Shown here: piece by piece, positions 22,385 through 43,654 of the stretch
Position numbering within the stretch: position 1 is the first letter of the stretch
How the letters are laid out: each line of letters opens with the position of its first letter
Source of the DNA: Macrostomum hystrix
Lineage: Eukaryota; Platyhelminthes; Macrostomidae
Direction: 5' to 3'
DNA length: 64,000 nucleotides
Assembly (NCBI GenBank): GCA_950097015.1
Contig: CATNEN010000041.1
Span: forward strand, 2,583,501 to 2,647,500
Notes under the pieces: model-generated
What the model saw: the letters and a program-made list of their open reading frames with translations, nothing else
Database searches by the model: none
Told to the model about the DNA's origin: nothing
Position numbers and translations under genes: made by a program

Positions 22385-23420
22385 GTGGCTATACGGCAGG
22401 ACAAGTAAATGGACAGGTGACTCTATACCAGGTCTGGTAATGGACAGGTGACTATATACCAGGTCTGGTAATGGACGGGTGACTCTATACCAGGTCTGGT
22501 AATCGACGGGTTACTCTATACCAGGTCTGGTAATGGACGGGTGACTATATACCAGGTCTGGTAATGGACGGGTGACTCTATACCAGGTCTGGTAATCGAC
22601 GGGTTACTCTATACCAGGTCTGGTAATGGACGGGTGACTATATACCAGGTCTGGTAATGGACGGGTGACTCTATACCAGGTCTGGTAATCGACGGGTTAC
22701 TCTATACCAGGTCTGGTAATGGACGGGTGACTATATACCAGGTCTGGTAATGGACGGGTGACTCTATACCAGGTCTGGTAATCGACGGGTTACTCTATAC
22801 CAGGTCTGGTAATGGACGGGTGACTATATACCAGGTCTGGTAATGGACGGGTGACTCTATACCAGGTCTGGTAATGGACGGGTGACTCTATACCAGGTCT
22901 GGTAATGGACGGGTGACTCTATACCAGGTCTGGTAATGGACGGGTGACTCTATACCAGGTCTGGTAATGGACGGGTTACTCTATACCAGGTCTGGTAATG
23001 GACGGGTGACTATATACCAGGTCTGGTAATGGACGGGTGACTATATACCAGGTCTGGTAATGGACGGGTTACTCTATACCAGGTCTGGTAATGGACGGGT
23101 TACTCTATACCAGGTCTGGTGGTAATGGACGGGTGACTCTATACCAGGTCTGGTAATGGACGGGTTACTCTATACCAGGTCTGGTAATGGACGGGTGACT
23201 CTATACCAGGTCTGGTAATGGACGGGTTACTCTATACCAGGTCTGGTGGTAATGGACGGGTGACTCTATACCAGGTCTGGTAATGGACGGGTGACTATAT
23301 ACCAGGTCTGGTAATGGACGGGTTACTCTATACCAGGTCTGGTAATGGACGGGTGACTATATACCAGGTCTGGTAATGGACGGGTGACTCTATACCAGGT
23401 CTGGTAATGGACGGGTGACA
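22385..23420 (+). repeat. 31-bp GT...AG minisatellite with higher-order structure
   Basis: About 33 copies of a unit starting GTCTGGTAATGGACGG and ending TATACCAG, so junctions read CAG|GT on the plus strand. Three unit types (ACTATAT, ACTCTAT and the TCGACGGGTTACT type) follow one another in fixed order four times at about 22440-22830, making a 93-bp higher-order repeat; the right half is more homogeneous. It lies between DSTYK and POLQ; I see no exon on either side that would make it intronic. Confidence 0.9.
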
Positions 23421-24092
23421 CAATGGACTGTAAGGAGTTACTTACACCTTCCAGCCGGGCCAAAAAGTGTACATTTTCTCAGTCCATGGACAAGGGAGGC
23501 CGCCCTTCAGCAAGATAGCCGCCCTTCAGTGATAGGGTACTGTACAGTACTATTTGCAGCATCTCACTTTCATTGGCCAGTTGGAAATCACGAACTCAAA
23601 GATGAGCTCAACGGCTGACACATGTAATCGGACAAATGCACTTTAAAGCGGAAAAGCACGAAGAGACGGCTTGCAAATGTACTATTAAAGTTGGCATGCA
23701 TGGAGTGACAGGTGCAATATAGTGAGACAGGAAATGCCAAATCAGTGAGTTGCGCCGGCGGGATACAACCCATTGCCGCAGGCTGAAATGCGGTGATCCC
23801 AAAAAGAAATCAAACAACAGCTGAAACAAAAAATGAATCGCAAGAAGGTAGAAAAAGGATCGAGTGGCAACTGAGGAAATGCCTGGCAGTCGCCCGCCTT
23901 GAGCAACAGCTGCAGGCTGAAATGAAGTCTAAAATCACCTGGAGTCCTCATCAGTGTCTAAAAATAGCTACAGTAGAATAGAGAACAACAGGCTGCGCGA
24001 AAATATTACTCCTGTTATTCTTGAACTGCTTTGATAAAAGTACACGGTGTCAGTTGTTAAATAGAGTTCAGGTAGTATTTCTATGAAATGCC
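23421..24092. other. Spacer downstream of POLQ, no gene seen
   Basis: This sequence lies 3' of the POLQ stop codon (24093) and probably includes its 3' UTR. I found no poly(A) signal on the minus strand, no exon with supporting similarity and no repeat array. Confidence 0.5.
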
Positions 24093-34265
<10,173 letters not shown>

Positions 34266-34514
34266 ATCCGCTGCACAATCTAGAGCCTGTACTCAAAGAT
34301 GGAGCTCAGGAGGCTGAGAAGAAAGGCCGAGCTTCAGTTTAGCCAGAGCATTAAGCGAATCAGCATAGCCAGCGACTGCAACTGGAAGGTGTTGTCATTC
34401 ATATCTGTGTTGGTGTTTCATTGGATCACAGCAAGTGAATTCCACTATTTTTCCATTATTCCATTATTATTTTAACTGAGCAATGACCACAATATAGATC
34501 AAAAGTTTCCACCC

Positions 34515-34552
34515 TTGACGATGAACTAACTTTCAAAGCAGTTCATCGTCAA
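34515..34552. other. Perfect hairpin at the edge of a satellite
   Basis: Arms TTGACGATGAACT (34515-34527) and AGTTCATCGTCAA (34540-34552) are perfect inverted copies, separated by 12 bases. The hairpin directly precedes the 56-bp array. A related single-arm sequence, CGATGAACAAACTTTCAAAG, occurs at about 46530. Confidence 0.85.
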
Positions 34553-35606
34553 CAAGTTTGCTCTGTGTAAACCTCAATGGCGAATCCGTATTGGGTGACA
34601 AGGTCAACTAAGGTTGCTCTGTGTAAACCTCAATGGCGAATCCGTATTGGGTGTCAAGGTCAACTAAGGTTGCTCTGTGTAAACCTCAATGGCGAATCCG
34701 TATTGGGTGACAAGGTCAACTAAGGTTGCTCTGTGTAAACCTCAATAACGAATCCGTATTGGGTGACAAGGTCAACTAAGGTTGCTCTGTGTAAACCTCA
34801 ATGGCGAATCCGTATTGGGTGACAAGGTCAACGAAGGTTGCTCTGTGTAAACCTCAATAACGAATCCGTATTGGGTGACAAGGTCAACTAAGGTTGCTCT
34901 GTGTAAACCTCAATGGCGAATCCGTATTGGGTGACAAGGTCAACTAAGGTTGCTCTGTGTAAACCTCAATGGCGAATCCGTATTGGGTGTCAAGGTCAAC
35001 TAAGGTTGCTCTGTGTAAACCTCAATGGCGAATCCGTATTGGGTGACAAGGTCAACTAAGATTGCTCTGTGTAAACCTCAATGGCGAATCCGTATTGGGT
35101 GACAAGGTCAACTAAGGTTGCTCTGTGTAAACCTCAATGGCGAATCCATATTGGGTGACAAGGTCAACTAAGGTTGCTCTGTGTAAACCTCAATGGCGAA
35201 TCCGTATTGGGTGTCAAGGTCAACTAAGGTTGCTCTGTGTAAACCTCAATGGCGAATCCGTATTGGGTGACAAGGTCAACTAAGGTTGCTCTGTGTAAAC
35301 CTCAATGGCGAATCCGTATTGGGTGACAAGGTCAACTAAGGTTGCTCTGTGTAAACCTCAATGGCGAATCCGTATTGGGTGACATGGTCAACTAAGGTTG
35401 CTCTGTGTAAACCTCAATGGCGAATCCGTATTGGGTGACAAGGTCAACTAAGGTTGCTCTGTGTAAACCTCAATGGCGAATCCGTATTGGGTGACAAGGT
35501 CAACTAAGGTTGCTCTGTGTAAACCTCAATGGCGAATCCGTATTGGGTGACAAGGTCAACTAAGGTTGCTCTGTGTAAACCTCAATGGCGAATCCGTATT
35601 GGCTCA
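34553..35606. repeat. 56-bp satellite upstream of POLQ
   Basis: About 19 copies of a 56-bp unit containing TGCTCTGTGTAAACCTCAAT and GGCGAATCCGTATTGGGTGA. Units are nearly identical; variants are few (GGCG or AACG, TGACA or TGTCA), so it is recent or well homogenised. It starts about 290 bp upstream of the POLQ start codon. Confidence 0.92.
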
Positions 35607-36332
35607 ATCCTATACTAACAATACTTTCGATTTCATCGAATAAAGGGGAAAATGTTTTCGCCTGGATTCGCCTGGTCTATCTACTCTTAATACATTGTAC
35701 GCTGAGCATTATCTTAGGTGTGAGTAATAGCGATGGCAAATCCAGCACTGTGAAATGAAGAACGACACGTTAAAAATTCGCATAAATTTCAGACACAAAG
35801 CTGGTGCATTTCAATGAATAACTGATGAATTATGCAACACTGGAAAATGAATGAAAGAAATGAAAAGTAACGATAAAGGGCAATGCTGTCAGAAAAAACA
35901 CAACAAGCCACAGAAACGCTGCGTTAAAAAAAGCAGCCAAATTCTGAACATTCGACAAAGGTGAGCACAGCTGGCCTCATTAATAAAGACTGACGCAGAA
36001 GAGGCTGCACAAAGTGACTAACAGCAAAAACTAACAAAAAAATCTTAAAGAAAAACAGGAGGTACGAGTGTAAACAAAATGCCAACAGATGGATAATTTT
36101 AAATTAAAGGTAAGTTTGGAGCACCGTAAAGGCTGGCTGGACTATTAAACGCTCGTTAACGGAATGAAGAACAAAAACTGCCCTTAAATCAGCTTGAACC
36201 GAGCCCTGACCAACGAAACAGCAAAACAGCTGGATCAAAATATAAACAAAGAAAACAAGAACAGCCTGCTGGTTGCAGCAATTGTCAGTCCAGTTCCATC
36301 CGATATTGGCAAGCGCCAACAGCCGCCTTTGC
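35607..36332. other. Spacer downstream of the 36-38 kb gene, no gene seen
   Basis: AT-rich sequence following the minus-strand stop codon at 36333. It probably holds that gene's 3' UTR. No repeat array, RNA gene or convincing exon is visible. Confidence 0.5.
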
Positions 36333-38138
36333 TTAAAACCTGCCCGGACGCTTGAACTTGTGGGCCGAGAATTTCGCGGCTCTGGCTGCAGCAACCTGCG
36401 ACGCTGACACGGACTGATCGTCAGCCGGGGCGGCAGGCCGCAGATGGCGCTGCCGCTCTCCGGCACCAGAGCGGATGGCGGGCGGATCCCTGCGCAATGC
36501 AGGATGAGGCCTGCGACCATGGCCCGGGTTCTTCGTGGCTGGCTGCCCGACAGCTTGGCGGCTCGTCGCAGACTGACCAAGCGGCTGATCGCGGCGGCGT
36601 TGACTCTTCAGAACAAGAAGTCCGCGCTCGGCTCCGCGGCGCATCACCTCCTTGGCCTGCCGTTCGCGCTGGCGAAGGTTAATCGACTTGTGAAGGTCGC
36701 GGTCGCCTTTGGCTTTAGCAGCGAGGCGCTGATTCCTACTGTCCAGTGCCGGCGGCCCGCGAAGCTCACGATTTCCACGGTGCGGCGCCTGAAATCCCGC
36801 GCCATGACGGCCCATGGACTCGAATCGACGGTCGTGACGGTCCACCACGTCAAGCTTAAGACCACGGGAGTCAGATTTTTCAAGTTCACGTTGTTTCGTT
36901 GGTTCGAGACCACAATTGCGACGGTCCGTTTCCTTGAATCCATGACGGCGACGGTCATTCGGTTCGAGTCCGCGATAGCAATGGACCATTGGTTCGAGTC
37001 CATGGCCGCGATGGACCGTTGTTTCGAGTCCACGGCCGCAATGGACCGTTGGTTCCAGTCCATGGCCGCGATGGACCGTTGGTTCCAGTCTATGGCCGCG
37101 ATGGACCGTTGGTTCCAGTTCATGGCCGCGATGGACCGTGGGTTCGAGTCCATGGTCGCGATGGACCGTTGGTTCCAGTCTATGGCCGCGATGGACCGTT
37201 GGTTCCAGTTCATGGCCGCGATGGACCGTTGGTTCCAGTTCATGGCCGCGATGGACTGTGGGTTCGAGTCCATGGCCGCGATGGACCGTTGGTTCCAGTC
37301 TATGGCCGCGATGGACCGTTGGTTCCAGTTCATGGCCGCGATGGACCGTTGGTTCCAGTTCATGGCCGCGATGGACCGTGGGTTCGAGTCCATGGCCGCG
37401 ATGGACCGTTGGTTCCAGTCTATGGCCGCGATGGACCGTTGGTTCCAGTCCATGACCGCGACCTCGATAATCTATCGATTCTATATCCCAGTCGTGAAAA
37501 TCCATCGCTTTCAATCCACGAGAGTCAAGGTCCGGCGGTTCGAATCCACGATTCACCGATACAGACTCAAGTTCCGGACCAGCAACCGACTCCAAAGCAG
37601 AATCAAGACCGTAGGTCGATTCCAAAACAGAATCATAAGTAAAAGCTGATTCCAAAGCAGAACCAGGACCGCTTGGTGACAAAAAGCGACGATCGAGGCC
37701 GTTGGCTCGTTCCAACCCGCGAAAATATCGGTCCACATCCTCTAGCTTGCGATCAACGCTGCTCAATGAGTCGAATGCAAGATTGACACAGGCGGTGTTG
37801 TAACAGGGCGGGACCAGGCCGCGCTCCAGATGTCCAGCGCCCCTCGCCCAGTCAGTATTGCGTGTGGCGCTCCTGAATTTCCTTACGTCCGCTACGCGCG
37901 GCTTGTCAATGCCCAGCACAATCCTGTCTATGCTGGTCAGCGACTTCTCCCGCTTACGGCCGTCAGTCTTCCACGGCCTACAGGCGGCGTTCACTGTATC
38001 GAAGCTCTCGACGGTCATGCAATCGTCGAACTCGGCCATCTGGCTGACTGAGGTGTCGGCGCACCACTCTGAGTCGTCATCTGGGCGATCCATGATGAGC
38101 AGGTGATTGTTGAAGGGCGGGATGCGGCCTCGATGCAT
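36333..38138 (-). CDS. Unrecognised one-exon gene with decapeptide repeats
   Basis: A 601-codon frame without introns; I do not recognise the family. Residues 1-230 are non-repetitive, acidic then mixed, for example FDDCMTVESFDTVNAACRPW and REKSLTSIDRIVLGIDKPR. The middle holds about 16 copies of a 10-residue unit HRGHGLEPTV (variants HRGHELEPTV, HRGHRLEPTV) from a 30-bp DNA repeat at about 36985-37455, then degenerate copies. The last 130 residues are Arg/Lys/Gln-rich and end KFSAHKFKRPGRF. No signal peptide or membrane segment. A second Met (LLIMDRPDDDSE) 15 codons in may be the start. The opposite strand is open over the repeats, but only this strand stays open through the unique ends. Function unknown; a basic, disordered nucleic-acid-binding protein is one guess. 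Confidence 0.6.
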   Translation of the reverse strand: MHRGRIPPFNNHLLIMDRPDDDSEWCADTSVSQMAEFDDCMTVESFDTVNAACRPWKTDGRKREKSLTSIDRIVLGIDKPRVADVRKFRSATRNTDWARGAGHLERGLVPPCYNTACVNLAFDSLSSVDRKLEDVDRYFRGLERANGLDRRFLSPSGPGSALESAFTYDSVLESTYGLDSALESVAGPELESVSVNRGFEPPDLDSRGLKAMDFHDWDIESIDYRGRGHGLEPTVHRGHRLEPTVHRGHGLEPTVHRGHELEPTVHRGHELEPTVHRGHRLEPTVHRGHGLEPTVHRGHELEPTVHRGHELEPTVHRGHRLEPTVHRDHGLEPTVHRGHELEPTVHRGHRLEPTVHRGHGLEPTVHCGRGLETTVHRGHGLEPMVHCYRGLEPNDRRRHGFKETDRRNCGLEPTKQRELEKSDSRGLKLDVVDRHDRRFESMGRHGAGFQAPHRGNRELRGPPALDSRNQRLAAKAKGDRDLHKSINLRQRERQAKEVMRRGAERGLLVLKSQRRRDQPLGQSATSRQAVGQPATKNPGHGRRPHPALRRDPPAIRSGAGERQRHLRPAAPADDQSVSASQVAAARAAKFSAHKFKRPGRF

Positions 38139-38765
38139 CGATCAGGCCCGGGAGCTGCAATGCGAGAGAGCCGGGCTGTTGCTGATTCCTACTCATAAAT
38201 TGTTGCTAGGCTCAATAAAGCCTGACCTGAGCAACCTGAGCAACACCAACCTGATCCTTGACAACAAAAGCGTCGCTAGCTCATGAGAAAGTACGGGTAC
38301 AATCTCTACCCATCATTCTGTAATAAAATAAAGGAAAAGACAAACACGCACAAGCTGCTTCTTGTCTCTAAGATTTACAAATCGGACGCGCCGTCGAGTG
38401 TAATTTCATTAGGTACGCACAATGAACCCTGAATTCCTGATTAAAAGGAGCAAAACAAACAGCAGCCGAGACTCCGAGTGCTCACACAGGTCAACTGGAA
38501 ACTCGAGAACTCACCTTTCACTACTCATTCTTGCAGATTTCGAGCTAATGATACCCTGCAAACACAATGCAATCCAGTTAATTGCTGGCTGATACAATTC
38601 TGACAGGAAATATAATCTGATTAAACAAATCCAATAGGCTTGATGACATGTGCTTGTCCTCCTCCCGTGACCCCCACCCGAACCAATGCAGCATCGAGAG
38701 AATCGTCAGGCTGTGTTTTCATTCAGGATTTTTGGGAAGAAATGCCAGGCAGTTTGCAGCCAGCC
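38139..38765. other. Spacer between the repeat gene and MRTO4
   Basis: Contains the 5' side of the 36-38 kb gene and the 3' side of MRTO4, both on minus. I see no TATA box for the former and no clear minus-strand poly(A) signal for the latter. Confidence 0.5.
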
Positions 38766-40371
38766 TCACTCGGCCTCATCTTGCTCGTCGATGCTCTCGT
38801 CATCGCCGCTCGCCATCTCTTCGTCGCCCTCTCCGCCGTCGGAGCATTCATCATCGTCCGGATCTTCGTCCAGTAGTTCGGGCACAAAGTACGACACTCC
38901 GTCGTCCAGCACGGTGGAGGTCAGGCGGACTCGGCCGGCTGAAGCGGCGGCGGCTGCGGCGGCGGCAGCAGCCTCGGCCGCCGCGGCGTCGCCCTGGAGG
39001 CCGTCGGTGAAGCGGCCCCCGGCTGCCTTATCCCAGCAGGCGATCGGGCGGGCGCGGAACTCGGCCATCTGGTACTGGCACAGCTTTAACACCTCGCACT
39101 GCTCCGGCGTTAGTCGGCGACCTCGACGACAGACCAGGTGAGGCCGCTCCAGGTGCACGACGCCCTTCACGAGGCGCACTGGGAGGCCCAGCTTGCGCAG
39201 CGCGGGCTCCATGGAGTGCTGCCACTGCGGACAGGCTCCGGGCATCAGCTCCACGCTGTTCACCGCTACGAAGCCGGACCTGGCGAAGTCGGCGTCCGTC
39301 AGTCTGGACAGCACATCGGACACCGAAGCCACGCTGCGGTTGGTGAACAGCAGGGCCTTCTGGCTGCGCATTAGGCGGCTCATGCGGTGCAGGTTTGGCT
39401 GCAGCTCGTCCTCGGGTGACAGGCCAAACGCTTTGGAAATGATGCTGTTTTTGCCTAGCAACAGTCTGCAGTCTTTGAGTTCGGCGCGGAGCATCTGTGG
39501 GCGCAGAAGGGGATCAAAGGGAGAGATTGGACTCTATTCTCTGGATCAAAGCTGCTCAAAGCCTACCTGCAGCTTGGAGCTGCGCATGCTGTCAGTGCTA
39601 GCCTACCTGCAGCTTGGAGCTGTGCATGCTGTCAGTGCTAGCCTACCTGCAGCTTGGAGCTGCGCATGCTGTCAGTGCTAGCCTACCTGCAGCTTGGAGC
39701 TGCGCATGCTGTCAGTGCTAGCCTACCTGCAGCTTGGAGCTGTGCATGCTGTCAGTGCTAGCCTACCTGCAGCTTGGAGCTGCGCATGCTGTCAGTGCTA
39801 GCCTACCTGCAGCTTGGAGCTGCGCATGCTGTCAGTGCTAGCCTACCTGCAGCTTGGAGCTGCGCATGCTGTCAGTGCTAGCCTACCTGCAGCTTGGAGC
39901 TGCTCATGCTGTCAGTGCTAGCCTACCTGCAGCTTGGAGCTGTGCATGCTGTCAGTGCTAGCCTACCTGCAGCTTGGAGCTGCGCATGCTGTCAGTGCTA
40001 GCCTACCTGCAGCTTGGAGCTGCGCATGCTGTCAGTGCTAGCCTACCTGCAGCTTGGAGCTGCGCATGCTGTCAGTGCTAGCCTACCTGCAGCTTGGAGC
40101 TGCTCATGCTGTCAGTGCTAGCCTACCTGCAGCTTGGAGCTGCGCATGCTGTCAGTGCTAGCCTACCTGCAGCTTGGAGCTGCGCATGCTGTCAGTGCTA
40201 GCCTACCTGCAGCTTGGAGCTGCGCATGTTTTCAATGCACAGCAGCAGAATTCGGTCGTGCGAGTTCACCAGCTCCCTGACTCGCTCCATCAGCTGCGAT
40301 TTTACATCCTGGCCCCGTCGCTTCTTGGTCTTTGTCAGCGGCACTGGCCGGTCTCGCTTAGATTTTGGCAT
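38766..40371 (-). CDS. MRTO4: mRNA turnover protein 4 homolog (ribosome assembly factor, uL10 family)
   Basis: Nucleolar paralogue of ribosomal protein uL10 (P0) that holds the P-stalk site of the pre-60S particle until it is replaced. Exon 1 is 40207-40371 (55 codons, MPKSKRDRPVPLTKTKKRRG start, ending CIENMRSSKLQ). Exon 2 is 38766-39494 (MLRAELKDCRLLLGKNSII and on). The join is phase 0 and aligns without gaps to the family (NMR.SKL...GKN). The total is 297 residues; the vertebrate protein is about 240, the difference being a longer tail. Family signatures include ALLFTNRS, HSMEPALRKLGLP, LTPEQCEVLKLCQYQMAEF. The C-terminus has a 13-residue Ala run and an acidic tail (DEDPDDDECSDGGEGDEE), as expected for MRTO4. 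The 712-bp intron consists almost entirely of a 40-bp repeat that copies the exon end. Complete gene, high confidence. Confidence 0.96.
39566..40215 (-). repeat. 40-bp array in the MRTO4 intron made of the exon 1 end plus the 5' splice site
   Basis: About 16 almost identical copies. On the gene strand each unit carries the last 21 bases of exon 1, ATGCGCAGCTCCAAGCTGC plus AG, followed by the donor GTAGGC and about 13 more intron bases. Variants are single changes (GCGCAT, GTGCAT, GCTCAT). The unit closest to exon 1 is the real exon end (donor at 40206). Confidence 0.95.
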
Positions 40372-41099
40372 TTCAACAAAGGCGGTCCAACTGAGGGAAT
40401 CAAAGGTAGCTTTTTGTAACCAGTTTTTACTGACACTACGAGCATATTATTACTCATATTAGTCTGATTACTAAAACTAGTGAAATTAGGTAGCTTAAAA
40501 CTTTCAGGGTGGTGTTTGAACCTTTTTTCTGGTCTAAATGGGAATAGGTACTAGCTAGTTGAAGTGTGTTTATAAAACTGTGTTGATGACACAAGAATGT
40601 TTCATTTAGCACAGGAACTTTAGAAACTTTTAGCAAATGAAAAAAGTACTGTTTGCAGTCTACTAAAACTTATTACTTTCACCAAAAAATCTATAAATTA
40701 CTTCATTTAGAGTCACAAAATAATCAAATACTACAACTTCTAAGACTTTAATCAGTGCCATAATCAGTTTCAATTTTAAAAACATTTCTTGGACATTTCA
40801 TGTCTACAGACTTTATAGTTTTTCCCTATTCAAAGAATAAGGATTAAAACTAAATGCTAACATAATAATTATTAGAACTTTTTTATTTTATATATTTTTT
40901 GAGTTATATAGAATAGCACTAGTTTAATTATGAAATAGACAATACTGTTTTAGAAGTCAAATTGGCATAATTTTATACATTCTCTTTGTTTTATTCTCTT
41001 TTCACAGTGCTTAGCCTTGCTTTCTTTATTGTTATTCATATGTCTATTGCCAGTTGTCTTATCACAATATCTATCTATTGACCACTTATATGTCTTAAA

Positions 41100-41383
41100 T
41101 TAGGGCATTGGACTAACAACTTGAAGGTCAGGGGTTCGATTTCCGACTCCACTGAAACAATTTGTGTCCTTTAGCAAGACACTTAACTCTGCATTGCTTC
41201 AGTTCACCCAGCTATTAAATGGGTACCAGCATCAGCTGGGATAATTGAAGGTGGGTGTGGTGTCCCCCCAGTCCATGGACTGAACAGCTGTACGCAGCCT
41301 TCAGATGCACCACACAATAGCTGCGGCTGTGCTGTTGGCTGCACATCTGGCCCGATTGGGGCAGGTGTAATCAATTATTATGT
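41100..41383 (+). mobile_element. tRNA-derived SINE, family B, longest copy
   Basis: Head with GGGGTTCGATTTCCGACTCC (B-box-like). The centre has TTTAGCAAGACACTTAACTC and CACCCAGCTATTAAATGGGT, a block that resembles a conserved core found in SINEs of many invertebrates (recalled, not checked). It ends with GTTGGCTGCACATCTGGCCC and GTGTAATCAATTA. It defines the family of which 13093 and 25988 are deleted copies. Confidence 0.85.
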
Positions 41384-43654
41384 CTTTGTAAACCTAATGT
41401 GTGTAATTTATTAAATTCTACCCAGCCACATCTGCTATTATTAAATACATTTCACAAGAGTACTGGCTCAAATCTCACTAATTTTATATAGTTTCCCTTT
41501 ATCCTAATTAATTTGTTTGTAATTTTAAGTCTGCCTAAAATAGTTAAAATATTATTTTATAAAAGTATAACTGATCTTAATAGATATACAATACTCTGTC
41601 AAGACATGGCTAAATATGCTACCTAATTTATTAACAATAGCTAGTAAATTTACTATAGATACACTTTAGAAAAACACAAATCTTAATATAAACTAATCCT
41701 AATATATTACATCACTAAAAACGTACATTATTAATTTTATGTGCTTAGATAAGTACTGCTTAAACTAAATATATTATTATATTTATAGTTCTCTTTAGTA
41801 GCAATATACATAGTTTTAAGCCAATTTATAATTATAAAAGCAATTTAGAGGTTTTGCTTATCATCTGGTTTAATAAATAGATTCAACTAATAAAGATGGC
41901 CAAAGTTTAGATCCTTTGTTATTTTACTGAACTTAAATATAGATGATACAATTGAAACAAGCTATTACCATAATAATAACGTTTATTTGACATAAAAATT
42001 GAGCATAAAAATATAGCTAACAAACTATCAATATATGCAAAACAATTTTTATAAGCATATAGGCCTAGACCCAGCCATTTAGAAATATAAACTTAGTATT
42101 TTTAACTCTACAATGGTATAAAAACAGTAAACGAAATGAAAAATATTTAAAACTATCCTACTTGTTATTAAAGATATTCAGGCCTGCTATTAATATTATA
42201 AGATAATGTATTAAATTAAAAACCTGTTACATTACTAAACAAAACAGGCAATGAAAAAGTTGCCTAAAATTAACATTAAGTTTAAAGCATCAACATTTTA
42301 AATTTATACATAGCTATAAAAATAAAAGTTAAAATAAAGTTAAAAAGAAAAGTAGGCCCCCCTTCTCTACACATTTGGGTCAGATAGGCCAATACAGCAA
42401 GAGATCTAGCCTCTGAAATTTTATGGAAAATCTGAATTTCTGAAAGCTAAAAACTCTACAGAACTTGACAGCATATAACTGTATGTTTAGTCAATACAGT
42501 TAGTTAAGTTAAGATTCAAGTTGAGAGGCTGCCATACCCACCTCAATTTCTATCTTAGGTGGCCCTAGCGAATCCCAATTTGTTTGGTACAATTTATATA
42601 AATTGGTAAACTAAAGCAATTGGTGCCATGTTTGAGATATCTTTATTTATGGACACGATATTTTTCCTAGGGCAAAAATTAATTTTAGCATGCAATTAGC
42701 ATGCCAAAGCTAGCTATGCATTTGATAATGTAATGACATGACATCCACAACGAAAGTCAAGAATAGGTCTATGAAGTATAGAAATCTGGCGTGGAACAAA
42801 ATTAATTGTAACTTCCTTCCTTTCTTCAGTACATACAGACAATATACAAAATAACTGGCAGCGAAATTTTTACGAAACTATCGCAGGCATGTATCTGTAT
42901 ATAGTCACGCGCGCGAAAAAACCAGGAATGATCAAGCTTTTAATAGAAATTATAGGCTTTTTTCGTTATTAACGAGTACGCCTTTTTAGGGTTTCTTAGT
43001 TTTTAACTCATTGTTGCATAATGCAGTGCATCAAGCTCAAAGCAAGCGAAAGCACCAACAGAGAGAAAGTTTTTGCTGATGTTAAGAATCACTGACAAGA
43101 GCATCGTAGGAGATCCTGTCAACCAGACGATTCGAGATAGATTCCCATGGTGTCTAATAGTACATTCTTGCTATAAATCATCAAGTGCGGCTTATTCCGG
43201 TTGGAATTACTTTTCAAATCATGTCCAAACACCAGAATTAACTCTTAGTGAATAACCACAGAGCACAAGGTTCGAAAGCCCTAAAAAGATACTATTCGAC
43301 ATGACGAATAAGGACTGACGAAACTGCCCCTAAAAATGTGGCTCAAAAAGCTCGTATTTTTTCAAATATGCATTTGCTATTTAAATTACAGCAGTTCTGT
43401 GCGTTAAAAATAGCTTTGCAGCCTATTTACATTTGCAGTAAGCTACAAGTATATATATACGCAAAATTATTTAAGTTTTAAAACCTTAAAAATTAAGGGT
43501 TTATTATATATTCTGCAGTAGCTTGCCGAAATTATGTTTAAAGGGAATTAAAATTTCTTGAGTTTGGAGTGGTGCTACATATAGTATTACCCTGGAAGTT
43601 TACAGCTAATTATCAAAAGTAAAATAGTTTTGCTGTATCAGTTCGGGGTCTATG

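Noticed and set aside
36444-37649. 401-codon frame on plus opposite the decapeptide-repeat gene
   Set aside because: It is open mainly because the 30-bp repeat is a multiple of three; its unique parts are poor in protein-like features, and the minus frame is longer and spans both unique ends.
39566-40215. CRISPR-like array of regular repeats
   Set aside because: Repeats are directly adjacent with no unique spacers, inside an intron of a eukaryotic gene.
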